DNA of 64,000 bases, taken from the NCBI GenBank assembly GCA_021741245.1, contig JAIOYF010000002.1, forward strand, positions 124,001 to 188,000, given 5' to 3'. Source of the stretch: Paracoccaceae bacterium (lineage in GTDB: Bacteria; Pseudomonadota; Alphaproteobacteria; Rhodobacterales; Rhodobacteraceae). The position numbers were made by a program, and so were the translations under genes. The notes beneath the pieces were generated by a model. It was given only the letters and a program-made list of their open reading frames with translations. It had not been told where the DNA came from and did not search any database. This document shows, one piece after another, positions 17,174 to 26,400 of the stretch; position 1 is the first letter of the stretch, and every line of letters starts with the position of its first letter.

Positions 17174-18634
17174 ATGCCCCAGACCCCTGATCGCCTGACC
17201 CTGACGGATGGGCTGACAATCTCACGCGCGCTGACTGGCTTGTGGCAAGTGGCCGATATCGAAAAGGATGGGGCGACCATCCCGCCCGAAACCGGGGCCG
17301 ACTGGCTGGAGGCCTATGCCCGCGCGGGGTTTGATACCTTTGACATGGCCGACCATTATGGCAGCGCCGAGATCATTGCCGGTCGCCTTTTGGCGCGGGG
17401 GCTTTCGCCACGTCCGCTGGTCTTTACCAAATGGTGCCCCACACCCGGCCCGATGACGCCCGAAATCGTGCGCGCCGGGGTGCAAGACCGGCTGACGCGT
17501 TTGGGGGTAGAGCGGGTTGATCTGCTGCAATTCCATTGGTGGACGTTTGAGCATCCTGCCTGGCTGGATGCCTTGCATGAACTGTCACGTCTGCGCGACG
17601 AAGGGCTGATTGGCGAGTTGGGCGTGACGAATTTTGACGCGAGCCACTTCAACCTCGCCTTGTCGGATGGCGTTCCCTTGCGCACAAATCAGGTCAGCTT
17701 CTCCTTGATGGATCGCCGTGCGACGGGGGAAATGGCACAGGTTTGCGCGCGGCATGGGGCGTGGATCCTTGGCTATGGCACGCTGTGCGGCGGGTTCTTG
17801 TCAGACCGTTGGCTGGGCAAGCCCAATCAGACACAGATCGAGGATTGGTCCAAAATGAAATACCGTCGCTTTATCGACGCGGCGGGTGGATGGGATAGCT
17901 ATCAAAGCGTTCTTGCCGCTGCAGCGCAGGTTGCGACAAAGCATGGCGTTTCGATCTCAAACGTGGCGACACGCTGGGTGTTGGAGCAGTCGCGGGTGGC
18001 CGGGGTAATCATTGGCGCGCGGCTTGGGGAAAGGATGCATGCGGCTGACAACCTTCGGCTTTTCTCGTTTGAGCTTGATGCCGAAGATCACGCCGCTCTG
18101 ACGGCAGCTTTTACACAGACCACACCCATCTTTGGCGATTGCGGGGATGAGTATCGCAAGCCCCCGTTCCTGACCGCCTCGGGGGATTTGTCGCATCATC
18201 TGGCAACCGTGCCAAAGGCTTTTGTGCCCGAACCGATTCCCGAACGCGCCGGTGCTACACGGGTTCTGACGGGATCAAAGTGGGAGGATGTGGCAGGGTA
18301 CTGCCGCGCACAACGGATTGGCGAGCGCATCTTGGTTTCGGGCACCACCGCCGTTGCCGGAGTGTCGCGCCCCGTGGCCCCCCAAGACGCGGGTGCGCAA
18401 ACGGCCTATATTCTGGATCGGATCATTGCCGCCGTCACCTCGCTGGGCGGGCAGGCAGAAGACATCGTGCGCACGCGGATTTACATCACCGATGAGGCGG
18501 ATGTCTTGGCCATCTCGGCCGCCCATGGCCGCGTCTTTGGGGCCACCAAACCGGCCAATACGCTGGTGCGGGTGGCGGGATTGATTGGGGACCATAGGGT
18601 GGAGATTGAAGCCGAGGCGATTGTGGCAGGTTAA
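17174..18634 (+). CDS. aldo/keto reductase fused to a C-terminal RidA (YjgF/YER057c) domain
   Basis: A 486-residue two-domain protein. Residues 1 to about 340 are an aldo/keto reductase with all four catalytic residues: Asp57, Tyr62 (DMADHY), Lys86 (VFTKW), His121 (LLQFHWW). After a linker, residues about 360-486 form a RidA-type domain (ERILVSGTTAV, then TAYILDRIIAAVTSLGGQAEDIVRTRIYITDEADV and a final VEIEAEAI). RidA proteins hydrolyse reactive enamines/imines. The fusion suggests channelling of a product between a reductase and an enamine/imine hydrolase. It is co-transcribed with the GntR gene and paralogous to the AKR at 14967. Confidence 0.85.
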   Translation: MPQTPDRLTLTDGLTISRALTGLWQVADIEKDGATIPPETGADWLEAYARAGFDTFDMADHYGSAEIIAGRLLARGLSPRPLVFTKWCPTPGPMTPEIVRAGVQDRLTRLGVERVDLLQFHWWTFEHPAWLDALHELSRLRDEGLIGELGVTNFDASHFNLALSDGVPLRTNQVSFSLMDRRATGEMAQVCARHGAWILGYGTLCGGFLSDRWLGKPNQTQIEDWSKMKYRRFIDAAGGWDSYQSVLAAAAQVATKHGVSISNVATRWVLEQSRVAGVIIGARLGERMHAADNLRLFSFELDAEDHAALTAAFTQTTPIFGDCGDEYRKPPFLTASGDLSHHLATVPKAFVPEPIPERAGATRVLTGSKWEDVAGYCRAQRIGERILVSGTTAVAGVSRPVAPQDAGAQTAYILDRIIAAVTSLGGQAEDIVRTRIYITDEADVLAISAAHGRVFGATKPANTLVRVAGLIGDHRVEIEAEAIVAG

Positions 18635-18736
18635 GACCCTTGGCCCAACGATCGCATCGGCAGTTTGTGGTGCCCGCTTAACCTTGTCAGCATCGTTGTG
18701 CGGGACATCACGCGCATTGGGCGCATTAACATCGCA

Positions 18737-20611
18737 TCAGCCCTTGGCGTGGAAAAAGTCGTGGATGGTCTGGGCCATGGCCTCGGAAATGCCGTCCACG
18801 GCCTTCAAATCCTCAACCCCCGCGCGGCTGACCGCCTTGGCCGATCCGAAATGTGCCAGAAGCGCGCGTTTTCGACCGGCCCCAACACCCGGCACATCAT
18901 CCAAGGGCGTCGCCCCAACGGCCTTGGCGCGCTTTGCCCGATGCACCCCAATGGCCCAGCGGTGCGCCTCATCCCGCAGGCGCTGCACAAAGTAGAGAAC
19001 CGGATCGTTGCGCTGCAGGGCGAAAACGGGTTCCCCGACGCGGTAGAATTCTTCCTTGCCCTGATCGCGGTCAATGCCCTTGGCCACGCCGATAAAGGGC
19101 ACATCATCCACCCCCAACTCGGCCATGATCTCGGCCACCGCAGACACCTGCCCTGCCCCGCCGTCAATCAGCAAAAGGTCGGGCCAGATGTCGGTCTTAC
19201 GCTCCGGGTCCTCTTTCAGCAGGCGTTCAAAGCGGCGGGTCAGCACCTCTTTCATCATGCCAAAGTCGTCGGAATTGGCCCCGGCAGCCGATTTGATGTT
19301 GAATTTGCGATACTGGCTTTTCAAGAACCCTTCGGGGCCGGCCACGATCATGCCGCCTACCGCATTGGTGCCTTGAATATGGCTGTTGTCATAGACCTCG
19401 ATGCGGCTTGGCGGGGCCTCAAGATCAAAGGCCTCGGCCAGACCGGCCAGCAATTTGTTCTGGGTCGAGCTTTCGGCCATTTTGCGGGCAAGGCTTTCGC
19501 GGGCATTGCGCACGGCGTTTTCCACCAATTCGGCCTTTTCGCCCCGCTGCGGCACGGCCAGTTCCACCTTGCGCCCGGCGCGTTCGGCAAGGGCCAGTGC
19601 CACCAGATCCTCGTTATCCACCATATGCGACAGCAAGATCAGGCGCGGTGGTTCCTTGTCATCATAGAACTGGGTCAAGAACGCCTCAAGGATTTCGGGT
19701 GCCTCAGCCCCCGATCCCGTGCGCGGATAGAAATCCCGGTTCCCCCAAGATTGGTTGGCGCGGATAAAGAACACCTGCACACAGGCCTGACCGCCTTCCA
19801 GATGCAGGGCGATCACATCCGCCTCTGGCACCCCCGCCGGGTTGATCCCTTGGGCCTGCTGCACATTGGTCAGCGCCCGGATACGATCCCGCAGGGCGGC
19901 GGCGCGTTCAAACTCCATCTCTTCGGAAGCCTTGGCCATCTCAACCGCCAAATCGGCCTGCACATTGGTGGATTTGCCCTGCAAGAACCGCTCGGCATCC
20001 GCCACAAGGGCACCATACCCTTCACCACTGACCTTGCCCACACAAGGCGCGGCGCAACGCTTGATCTGGTATTGCAGACAGGGCCGTGTGCGGCTTTGGA
20101 ACATCGCATCCGAACAGTTGCGCAACAAAAACACCCGCTGCAACTGGTTCAGCGTGCGGTTCACCGCCCCCGCACTGGCAAAGGGGCCAAAGTAGCTGCC
20201 CTTTTCGGATTTGCGGCCCCGGTGTTTCTTGATCTGCGGAAAGGGATGATCCTTGCTGATCAGAATGTTGGGAAAGGATTTGTCATCCCGCATCAGCACA
20301 TTGTAGCGCGGCTTCAGCTGCTTGATCAGGTTTTGCTCCAGCAGCAGCGCCTCAACCTCGGTCCGGGTGCTGAGGAACATCATGCTGGCGGTTTCAGAGA
20401 TCATGCGCGCAATGCGGCCAGAATGCCCCGACGGCCGGGCATAGTTTGACACACGGTTGCGCAGGTTGCGGGCCTTGCCGACATACAGCACCTCGCCCAC
20501 GCCATTAAGCATCCGATACACCCCGGGAGAGCCATCGAGCGACTTCAGATAGTCTTGAATGACCGCGTGACCGGTCAAGACCTTGGGTGTTTCAGGTTCG
20601 ATTTCGGTCAC
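18737..20611 (-). CDS. uvrC: excinuclease ABC subunit UvrC
   Basis: A 624-residue UvrC, the dual-incision nuclease of nucleotide excision repair. It has the N-terminal GIY-YIG domain ([20 protein letters not shown]), a Cys-rich region ([25 protein letters not shown]), a UVR segment ([12 protein letters not shown]), the RNase H-like C-terminal nuclease domain ([19 protein letters not shown], then [12 protein letters not shown]) and C-terminal helix-hairpin-helix motifs. I place the start at a GTG preceded by AGAGG; the open frame reaches a TTG at 20749, but the extra 46 residues do not resemble UvrC. No LexA box was found upstream. Confidence 0.93.
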   Translation of the reverse strand: MTEIEPETPKVLTGHAVIQDYLKSLDGSPGVYRMLNGVGEVLYVGKARNLRNRVSNYARPSGHSGRIARMISETASMMFLSTRTEVEALLLEQNLIKQLKPRYNVLMRDDKSFPNILISKDHPFPQIKKHRGRKSEKGSYFGPFASAGAVNRTLNQLQRVFLLRNCSDAMFQSRTRPCLQYQIKRCAAPCVGKVSGEGYGALVADAERFLQGKSTNVQADLAVEMAKASEEMEFERAAALRDRIRALTNVQQAQGINPAGVPEADVIALHLEGGQACVQVFFIRANQSWGNRDFYPRTGSGAEAPEILEAFLTQFYDDKEPPRLILLSHMVDNEDLVALALAERAGRKVELAVPQRGEKAELVENAVRNARESLARKMAESSTQNKLLAGLAEAFDLEAPPSRIEVYDNSHIQGTNAVGGMIVAGPEGFLKSQYRKFNIKSAAGANSDDFGMMKEVLTRRFERLLKEDPERKTDIWPDLLLIDGGAGQVSAVAEIMAELGVDDVPFIGVAKGIDRDQGKEEFYRVGEPVFALQRNDPVLYFVQRLRDEAHRWAIGVHRAKRAKAVGATPLDDVPGVGAGRKRALLAHFGSAKAVSRAGVEDLKAVDGISEAMAQTIHDFFHAKG

Positions 20612-20931
20612 TGCAAGCCTCTGCAAAATTCCTGCCGCCAAGTTGACGATTCTGTGCCCCTCGCTGCAATGATATCGCGGTTTGGGCAAGAGGGAAGAAG
20701 TCCACCGTTTCTGGGGATAAGTCTGAGGAGAAAGTTTTGACTTCGCCAATTTTCCCTTGTTTTCGGCCTGTTTCGTTAACTTGCCTGTTTTTTAGGCAAA
20801 AAATTAAGTCATTGATTTCAAAAGAAAGAAACTTTCCCACATGCCAAACGCTTGACGGCAAAGGAGTTTTTGTAACGCATGTGTGAATGCGCGATGAAAA
20901 GTGGACAAGTATAGCGTGCACGGCGCCGTAT
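20612..20931. other. 320-base intergenic region upstream of uvrC
   Basis: This gap separates the FolM-like SDR stop from the uvrC start, both on the minus strand. It is clearly more AT-rich than the flanking genes. It contains a 19-base inverted repeat (TTGCCT / AGGCAA at 20780-20798, spacer G plus six T). No open frame with a plausible ribosome site was seen. It probably holds the uvrC promoter. Confidence 0.5.
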
Positions 20932-21705
20932 CTATTCCACACCCAGAACATCCGGGGTCTGCCAAGCCAGATGCTGGCCGCCATCGACGGCGATCATTTG
21001 CCCCGTAACACCGGGGGAATCGAGGAAAAACCCAAGCGCCGCCGTGATATCCGACGGGTTCGCACCGCGCCCCAAAACGGTCGCGGCACGCTGTTTGTCA
21101 AAGTGGTCTTGCGACTGCCGCCCCCCACGCAATGTGGGGCCGGGACCGATGCCATTCACCCGGATATGCGGGGCAAGGCCCTGTGCCGCCGTTTGCGTCA
21201 GGGCCCATAGACCCATTTTGGCGATGGTATAACTGCTGAACTCGGGTGTCAGTTTGTGAATGCGTTGATCCAGCATGTTGACGATCAGGCCTTGGGCGAG
21301 CGGTTCTCCGTTCGCATCGGTCAGGGCCGGCGGGCATTGCTTGGCAAAACCTTGGCTCAGCACATAGGGCGCGCGCAGGTTTGACTCGATATGCCTGTCC
21401 CAGCTTTTGCGCGTGGCGGTGTCGATCCTGTCATATTCAAAGATCGAGGCGTTGTTGATCAGCACCGTCAGCGCACCAAGCGCCTGCGTCGCATGCGGGA
21501 TCAGGGTGATCACCTGCGCCTCATCCAGCAGATCGGCCTGAAGCGTGACGGCACGTCGCCCCATCGCCCGGATCTCGGCGGCGGTCGCCTCGGCCTCATC
21601 CGCGGAACTGGCGTAATGCACGGCGACATCGTGGCCGCGTCCGGCCAAGTACAGCGCCATGGCGCGGCCAAGGCGTTTTCCAGCGCCGGTCACCAATGCG
21701 GTCAT
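20932..21705 (-). CDS. SDR of the pteridine reductase/FolM type
   Basis: A 257-residue short-chain reductase whose N-terminal motif TGAGKRLG fits the TGxxxRxG variant that marks pteridine reductase, FolM and FabL-like enzymes. The active site is YTIAK, with Asn in INNASIF and the C-terminal PGVTGQMIAVDGGQHL. FolM-like enzymes reduce dihydromonapterin or dihydrofolate. The start is at MTALVTG with an AAGGGA site; a longer frame reaches into the upstream small gene. It lies between uvrC and a small membrane protein on the same strand. Confidence 0.8.
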   Translation of the reverse strand: MTALVTGAGKRLGRAMALYLAGRGHDVAVHYASSADEAEATAAEIRAMGRRAVTLQADLLDEAQVITLIPHATQALGALTVLINNASIFEYDRIDTATRKSWDRHIESNLRAPYVLSQGFAKQCPPALTDANGEPLAQGLIVNMLDQRIHKLTPEFSSYTIAKMGLWALTQTAAQGLAPHIRVNGIGPGPTLRGGRQSQDHFDKQRAATVLGRGANPSDITAALGFFLDSPGVTGQMIAVDGGQHLAWQTPDVLGVE

Positions 21706-21709
21706 GTGT

Positions 21710-21889
21710 TTATCCCTTTTTGCACGCGCAGGTTTTGCCGATGACATAGCGCCCGCATCGCCCGCAAACAGGGGGCTTTAGCACCTTTCGGCGCATGGCC
21801 CCCGTCAGTGCGCCGGGAAACAGCGCTTTACCGACCATGCCGATCAAGACCATGCCCAGCAAGAACACCAAGATGGTCTTGAACAGCAT
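21710..21889 (-). CDS. small single-span membrane protein with Cys-rich tail
   Basis: A 59-residue protein. The first 20 or so residues form one hydrophobic helix (MLFKTILVFLLGMVLIGMVG); the C-terminus is basic and has four Cys in the pattern CGRCGRYVIGKTCAC, suggesting a zinc ribbon facing the cytoplasm. It begins one base behind the SppA-type gene and precedes the FolM-like SDR by four bases, so it is translationally embedded in that unit. Function unknown. Confidence 0.65.
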   Translation of the reverse strand: MLFKTILVFLLGMVLIGMVGKALFPGALTGAMRRKVLKPPVCGRCGRYVIGKTCACKKG

Positions 21890-21890
21890 C

Positions 21891-22697
21891 CTACAGCCCG
21901 TAACGCGCCCAAAGGGCCCGTTCCTCGACCGAGGCCATAACCGTATCGCTAAGCCCCGCGCCAATGTTCAGGCCAAGCCGTTGCGCAATGCTGCGGCGCT
22001 GACCCAGCGGCACAAGGCGCACTTTGTCGCCATAGACTTCTTTGAGGCGGGGCACGACATGGCCGATCCCATCTGTCAGTCCCAGATTGACACTGGCCTG
22101 ACCCACCCAGATATCGGCGTTGAACAGATCCGCCCCGTCTGACAGGCGCACGCCACGCCGCGCTTTGACATGGGCGATGAAATTGTCATGCAGTGGCGAC
22201 AGCAAGGCACGGATGCGCGCCACATCTTGTTCGGTTTCCGGCTTGAACGGATCGCCAAAGGATTTGGAGGTGCCTGCCGTATGCACGCGGCGCTCTACCC
22301 CCTGCTTTTGCATCAGCTCCTGAAAGCCGAAACTGGAGTAGATCACCCCGATCGAACCCACGACAGACGACAGATCCACATGAATGTCATCGGCGGCACA
22401 GGCCAGCCAATAGCCCCCAGAGGCCGCGACATCCTCGACAAAGGCATGGACGGGGATTTTCTTTTCATCCGCAAGGCGGCGGATACGTGACGCGATCAAC
22501 GATGATTGCACCGCAGACCCGCCGGGCGAGTTGATGACCAAGGCCACGGCGGCGGGCTTTCCCCGGCCAAAGGCACGCTCAATCAGCGGGGCCAGGGCCT
22601 GATCAGACAGACCCCGTGCCCCGGCGCCGATCGCCCCTTGCAGGCGGATCACCGGAACAAAGGGTGGCTTTGGAAAAAAGGGGATAAGATGTTTCAT
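21891..22697 (-). CDS. S49 family (SppA/SohB-like) serine peptidase
   Basis: A 268-residue peptidase of family S49, which degrades cleaved signal peptides or membrane-protein fragments. The block VIRLQGAIG opens the fold. The motif ALVINSPGGSAVQSSLIASRI and the nucleophile region DVAASGGYWLACAADDIHVD are diagnostic; the Ser of ASGGYW is the likely nucleophile, and a Lys further on (after GTSKSFGDPFKP) the general base. There is no clear N-terminal membrane anchor, so it is a short form. The start at MKHLIPFF is chosen from the family; the frame extends 12 codons upstream. Confidence 0.85.
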   Translation of the reverse strand: MKHLIPFFPKPPFVPVIRLQGAIGAGARGLSDQALAPLIERAFGRGKPAAVALVINSPGGSAVQSSLIASRIRRLADEKKIPVHAFVEDVAASGGYWLACAADDIHVDLSSVVGSIGVIYSSFGFQELMQKQGVERRVHTAGTSKSFGDPFKPETEQDVARIRALLSPLHDNFIAHVKARRGVRLSDGADLFNADIWVGQASVNLGLTDGIGHVVPRLKEVYGDKVRLVPLGQRRSIAQRLGLNIGAGLSDTVMASVEERALWARYGL

Positions 22698-22772
22698 GCG
22701 ACAAGAGTTAAGCCCGCAGACCATGCACGACAAGGGGCAATGCTGCCGCAGTTGATCACCCGCGCGCGCCGG

Positions 22773-23429
22773 TCACAGACTGGCGAGGGTAAGGATATGC
22801 CCCGCCGCCATGATGATCCGCCCTTCGATCCGGTGGCCCACGCCAAAGGGGGGGATCGGATCGCGAAATCTTGCAGTAAAACGGTCACCGTTCAGATCAA
22901 TCGTCATCACCTCGAACCCGAACAGGGTGTGGCTTGTCCGATACTGCGCCTTATAGGCTGCCTCTTTCGCACTGAATGCGGTTTTGGCCAAAAGCCCCCG
23001 CTCGGCCACGGGCGCGCGGTTCAGCGCAATCTGTTCCTCAGGCAACAAGATACTGTCCCAAAGATCACGCGCCAGCGGCGTGGCGGGTTCAAGGTCGATC
23101 CCGATGCCACGCAATTGTCCAACAGGGGCAACCACGGCAAGGCAGTGGCTTGCTGAATGCGTGATCGACCCGATCACACCATCGGTCCAGATCGGGGCCC
23201 TGTCAGACCCGTGCAGAACGGCCATTTCGGGCAGACCAGCGGCCCGCATGGCCACGCGGGCAGCGTGACGCCCGGCAGCAAATTCGCGTAGGCGGGCGGG
23301 AACGGCCCTTGGCAGATCCTCGCCCGCAAGGCGCGGATGATCGGCCAAGGGATCCGCCCAGCCGGCCCCCACCCCATCTGGCACGATCCGGCGCAACGCA
23401 GCCAGAAGGTCAGCCGGGGCGTCAGGCAT
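22773..23429 (-). CDS. 4'-phosphopantetheinyl transferase (EntD/Sfp superfamily)
   Basis: A 218-residue enzyme that would transfer phosphopantetheine from CoA to the carrier-protein serines of the adjacent NRPS and PKS. Motifs are GSITHSASHCLAVVA, the Mg-binding GIGIDLEPA and FSAKEAAYKAQY. The start ATG overlaps the end of the NRPS gene by eight bases, so translation is coupled and function is assigned with confidence. It is EntD-like in length and N-terminal composition. The open frame extends far upstream inside the NRPS gene and is ignored. Confidence 0.9.
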   Translation of the reverse strand: MPDAPADLLAALRRIVPDGVGAGWADPLADHPRLAGEDLPRAVPARLREFAAGRHAARVAMRAAGLPEMAVLHGSDRAPIWTDGVIGSITHSASHCLAVVAPVGQLRGIGIDLEPATPLARDLWDSILLPEEQIALNRAPVAERGLLAKTAFSAKEAAYKAQYRTSHTLFGFEVMTIDLNGDRFTARFRDPIPPFGVGHRIEGRIIMAAGHILTLASL

Positions 23430-26400
23430 CCGTGCCCATCCGGCCCGACCGCATCGCCCGGCGACGTGCCATCGCGTCGGCCCGCGCATCGGCCCGCTGG
23501 CCGCCGGGCGTGTCAGACGGCGCAACCACGGGCGCACGGTCTGCTGCCGTATTCGGGCGCAGGGGTTGCGGGGCGCCCACACGCTGGATCGCAGGCACCT
23601 TGGCCCCATCTGAAAGGTGATCGGCAAGCGCTGCAAGCGTGGGAAAGCGGAAGATATCGGTGATCGACAGCCGTGGCACACCCAGTTTTTCGCGCAACTC
23701 CCGGTGGACCTGAACCGCAAGCAAGCTATGCCCGCCAAGCGCAAAGAAATTGTCCTTTGACCCAACCTTTGGCACGCCCAGAACACGCGCCCAGATCGCG
23801 GCGACCTCGGCCTCGATATCTGATCTGGGGGCCTCAAAGACCTGTGCCTCTGATGGCTTGACAGCAGGCGCAGGCAGGGCCTTGCGGTCCACCTTGCGGT
23901 TTGGGGTCAGCGGAAAGGCGGGCAATGTCACGAAATGCGCGGGCATCATATGGTCTGGCAAAACGGCGGCAAGGGCCGGGCGCAGCGCCTCTTCTTGGGC
24001 TGTGCCAGTGACATAGGCCACAAGGCGCAGATCGCCCGGCGCATCTTCACGCGGCATGACAACCGCTTGGGTCACGCCGGGTTGCGCCTCCAACACGGCT
24101 TCAATCTCACCCAACTCGATCCGATAGCCGCGCAGTTTGACTTGATGGTCAGTGCGGCCAAGGAAGTCGATCTTGCCATCGGCCCTAAGGCGCACCAGAT
24201 CGCCCGTGCGATACATCCGTGCACCCCATGGGCAGGACCGGTCGGGCGTGACAAAGGGATCGGGTTTGAAGCGATCCTCGGTCAGATCAGGGCGCTGCCA
24301 ATAGCCCCGCGTGACGCCATCGCCACCAATCCACAATTCTCCCTCAGTTCCGATGGGAACGGGCGATTGCGTTTCATCCAGCACATACATCTGCTGATTG
24401 GCCAGCGGCGTGCCGATGTTGGTCGTGGCCTCAACCACACCCACCTCTTCCACGCTGGACCAGATCGTGGTCTCAGTCGGGCCATACATGTTCAGGATGC
24501 GCGCGCCGCATGCCTTGCGCAGATCGCTGACTTGCGCACCCGGCAAAGCCTCGCCTCCGACCATGATCGTTTTGACCCCGGCAAGAGCACGGCGCGAGTC
24601 GTCATTCAGCGCGATCATCCGCGCCATCGAGGGCGTGCATTGCAAATGCGTGACCTTGTGCCGGACCAGTTGCGCGGCGATGGACCAGTCATCCTCGGCC
24701 AAGCCACCGGAATTGGCGCGGCGCAGAACCTCGGCCAAGGGGCGCAGAGCCGCAAGCACGGTCTGGGTCTCAATCCCATAGTCGATCAGGCAAGCCACCT
24801 CACCCACGCCAATCGCCTTCAAATCCTCAACCCGCGCCACGGCATCCTCTACGGTGCCAAACAGGCCGGACTCGTCGAAATAGCGCAGGAATGCGAAATC
24901 GAGGATGGCGTCCAGTTCCTCGGGCGACAGGCTTTGGATGTCGATATCCATCGGCTTTGCTACGCCTTGCGGCTTTTTGAACGCCGGAAAGGCCCAAGCA
25001 TATTGCTTGATCAGGGCGGCGGCAGAGCGCAGGTAATCCTTCATCGGGCCCCGCGCCACCTCGCGCGCCTCGTCCCGCGTGGGGGCGATATAGGTGTGCA
25101 GCATCAAGGTCACGGTGCGGCTGGCCGGATCATAGCCCGCCTCACGCAGGGCCTGATGATAAAGCGATATCTTGCCCGCGACCTCATCAATCGTCTGCCC
25201 CAAAAGATGGGTGAGCACATTGGCCCCGATCTGGCCCGCCTCGCGCCATGTGTCCGGGTTGCCTGCGGTCGTGACCCATAGCGGCAGTTCCGCCGACACA
25301 GGGCGTGGTTGGGTTTTCACGGTAAAGGTCCCGCCCGAGGCTGTTGGAAAATCCACCCCCTCACCGCGCCACAGGGCCTGCACCTGACGGGCGGCGGCAA
25401 ACATTGCGGCCTTGTTGTTGGGTGGCGTGTTTTCCGGGCGCAGCACAAAGTCATCGGGGTGCCAGCCGCTGGCAATTGCCATGCCTGCGCGCCCGCCCGT
25501 CAGATTGTCGATCACCGCCCAATCCTCGGCGATCCGGATCGGATGATGCAGGGGCACGACACAAGACCCCGCCCGCACCCCGATATTGCGCGTGACCGCC
25601 GCCACGGCGGCACCGGTGACCGCCGGGTTCGGATAGGGCCCGCCAAAGGCGTGAAAGTGCCGCTCGGGCGTCCAGACGGCAACGAAACCGTTGTCATCGG
25701 CAAATTTAGCACCCTCCAGCAGCAACTCGTACTTCTGCGGGCCGGGGCCACCATCATTGCCCCAGTAATAGATCGAGAAATCCATTTTTTGCGCCGAAGT
25801 GATCTGCCCCCCCGACACCAGCGCGCGGTTTTCATCCGAGGAAATCACCACCTTGAACCCACGCGCCAGCGTCCAGAACAGTTCCAGCACCGATATGTCG
25901 AAAGACATCGAGGTGACGGCCAGCCAGACCCCGGCCTTATCGCCGATGCGCTGATCCATCCCGGTGAAAAAGTTGGTGACATTGCGATGTTCGACCATCA
26001 CCCCCTTGGGACGCCCAGTGGAGCCCGAGGTATAGATCATATAGGCCATATCCGCCGGGGTAACGCCGCTGTGCGGATTGGCCTCCTGCGCCACGGCCAG
26101 GCGCGGGTCACTGTCCAAGGACAGGGTCTGCACATGGCTCGGCAGGCGCGGCGCAAGGTTGCTTTGCGTCACGATCACAGGGCAGGCGCTGTCCTCGATA
26201 TAAAGGGCGGTGCGGTCGGCGGGATAGGCCGGGTCCATCGGCACATAGGCCCCGCCTGCCTTTTGGATCGCAAGCGCGCCGACCAACATCTCGATGCCGC
26301 GGCGGCAATGAAGGCCCACAAGCGTGCCCACACCCACGCCCATTGCCTGCAACACATGCGCCGCACGATTGGCCCGCGCACTAAGCTCGCGGTAGCTCAG

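Noticed and set aside
20612-20749. N-terminal extension of UvrC to a TTG start
   Set aside because: The 46 extra residues do not resemble UvrC and no ribosome site precedes the TTG.
20780-20798. Inverted repeat TTGCCT/AGGCAA as a terminator for the FolM-like gene
   Set aside because: The T run is in the loop and not behind the stem on the minus strand, so it does not fit a rho-independent terminator; kept only as part of the intergenic note.
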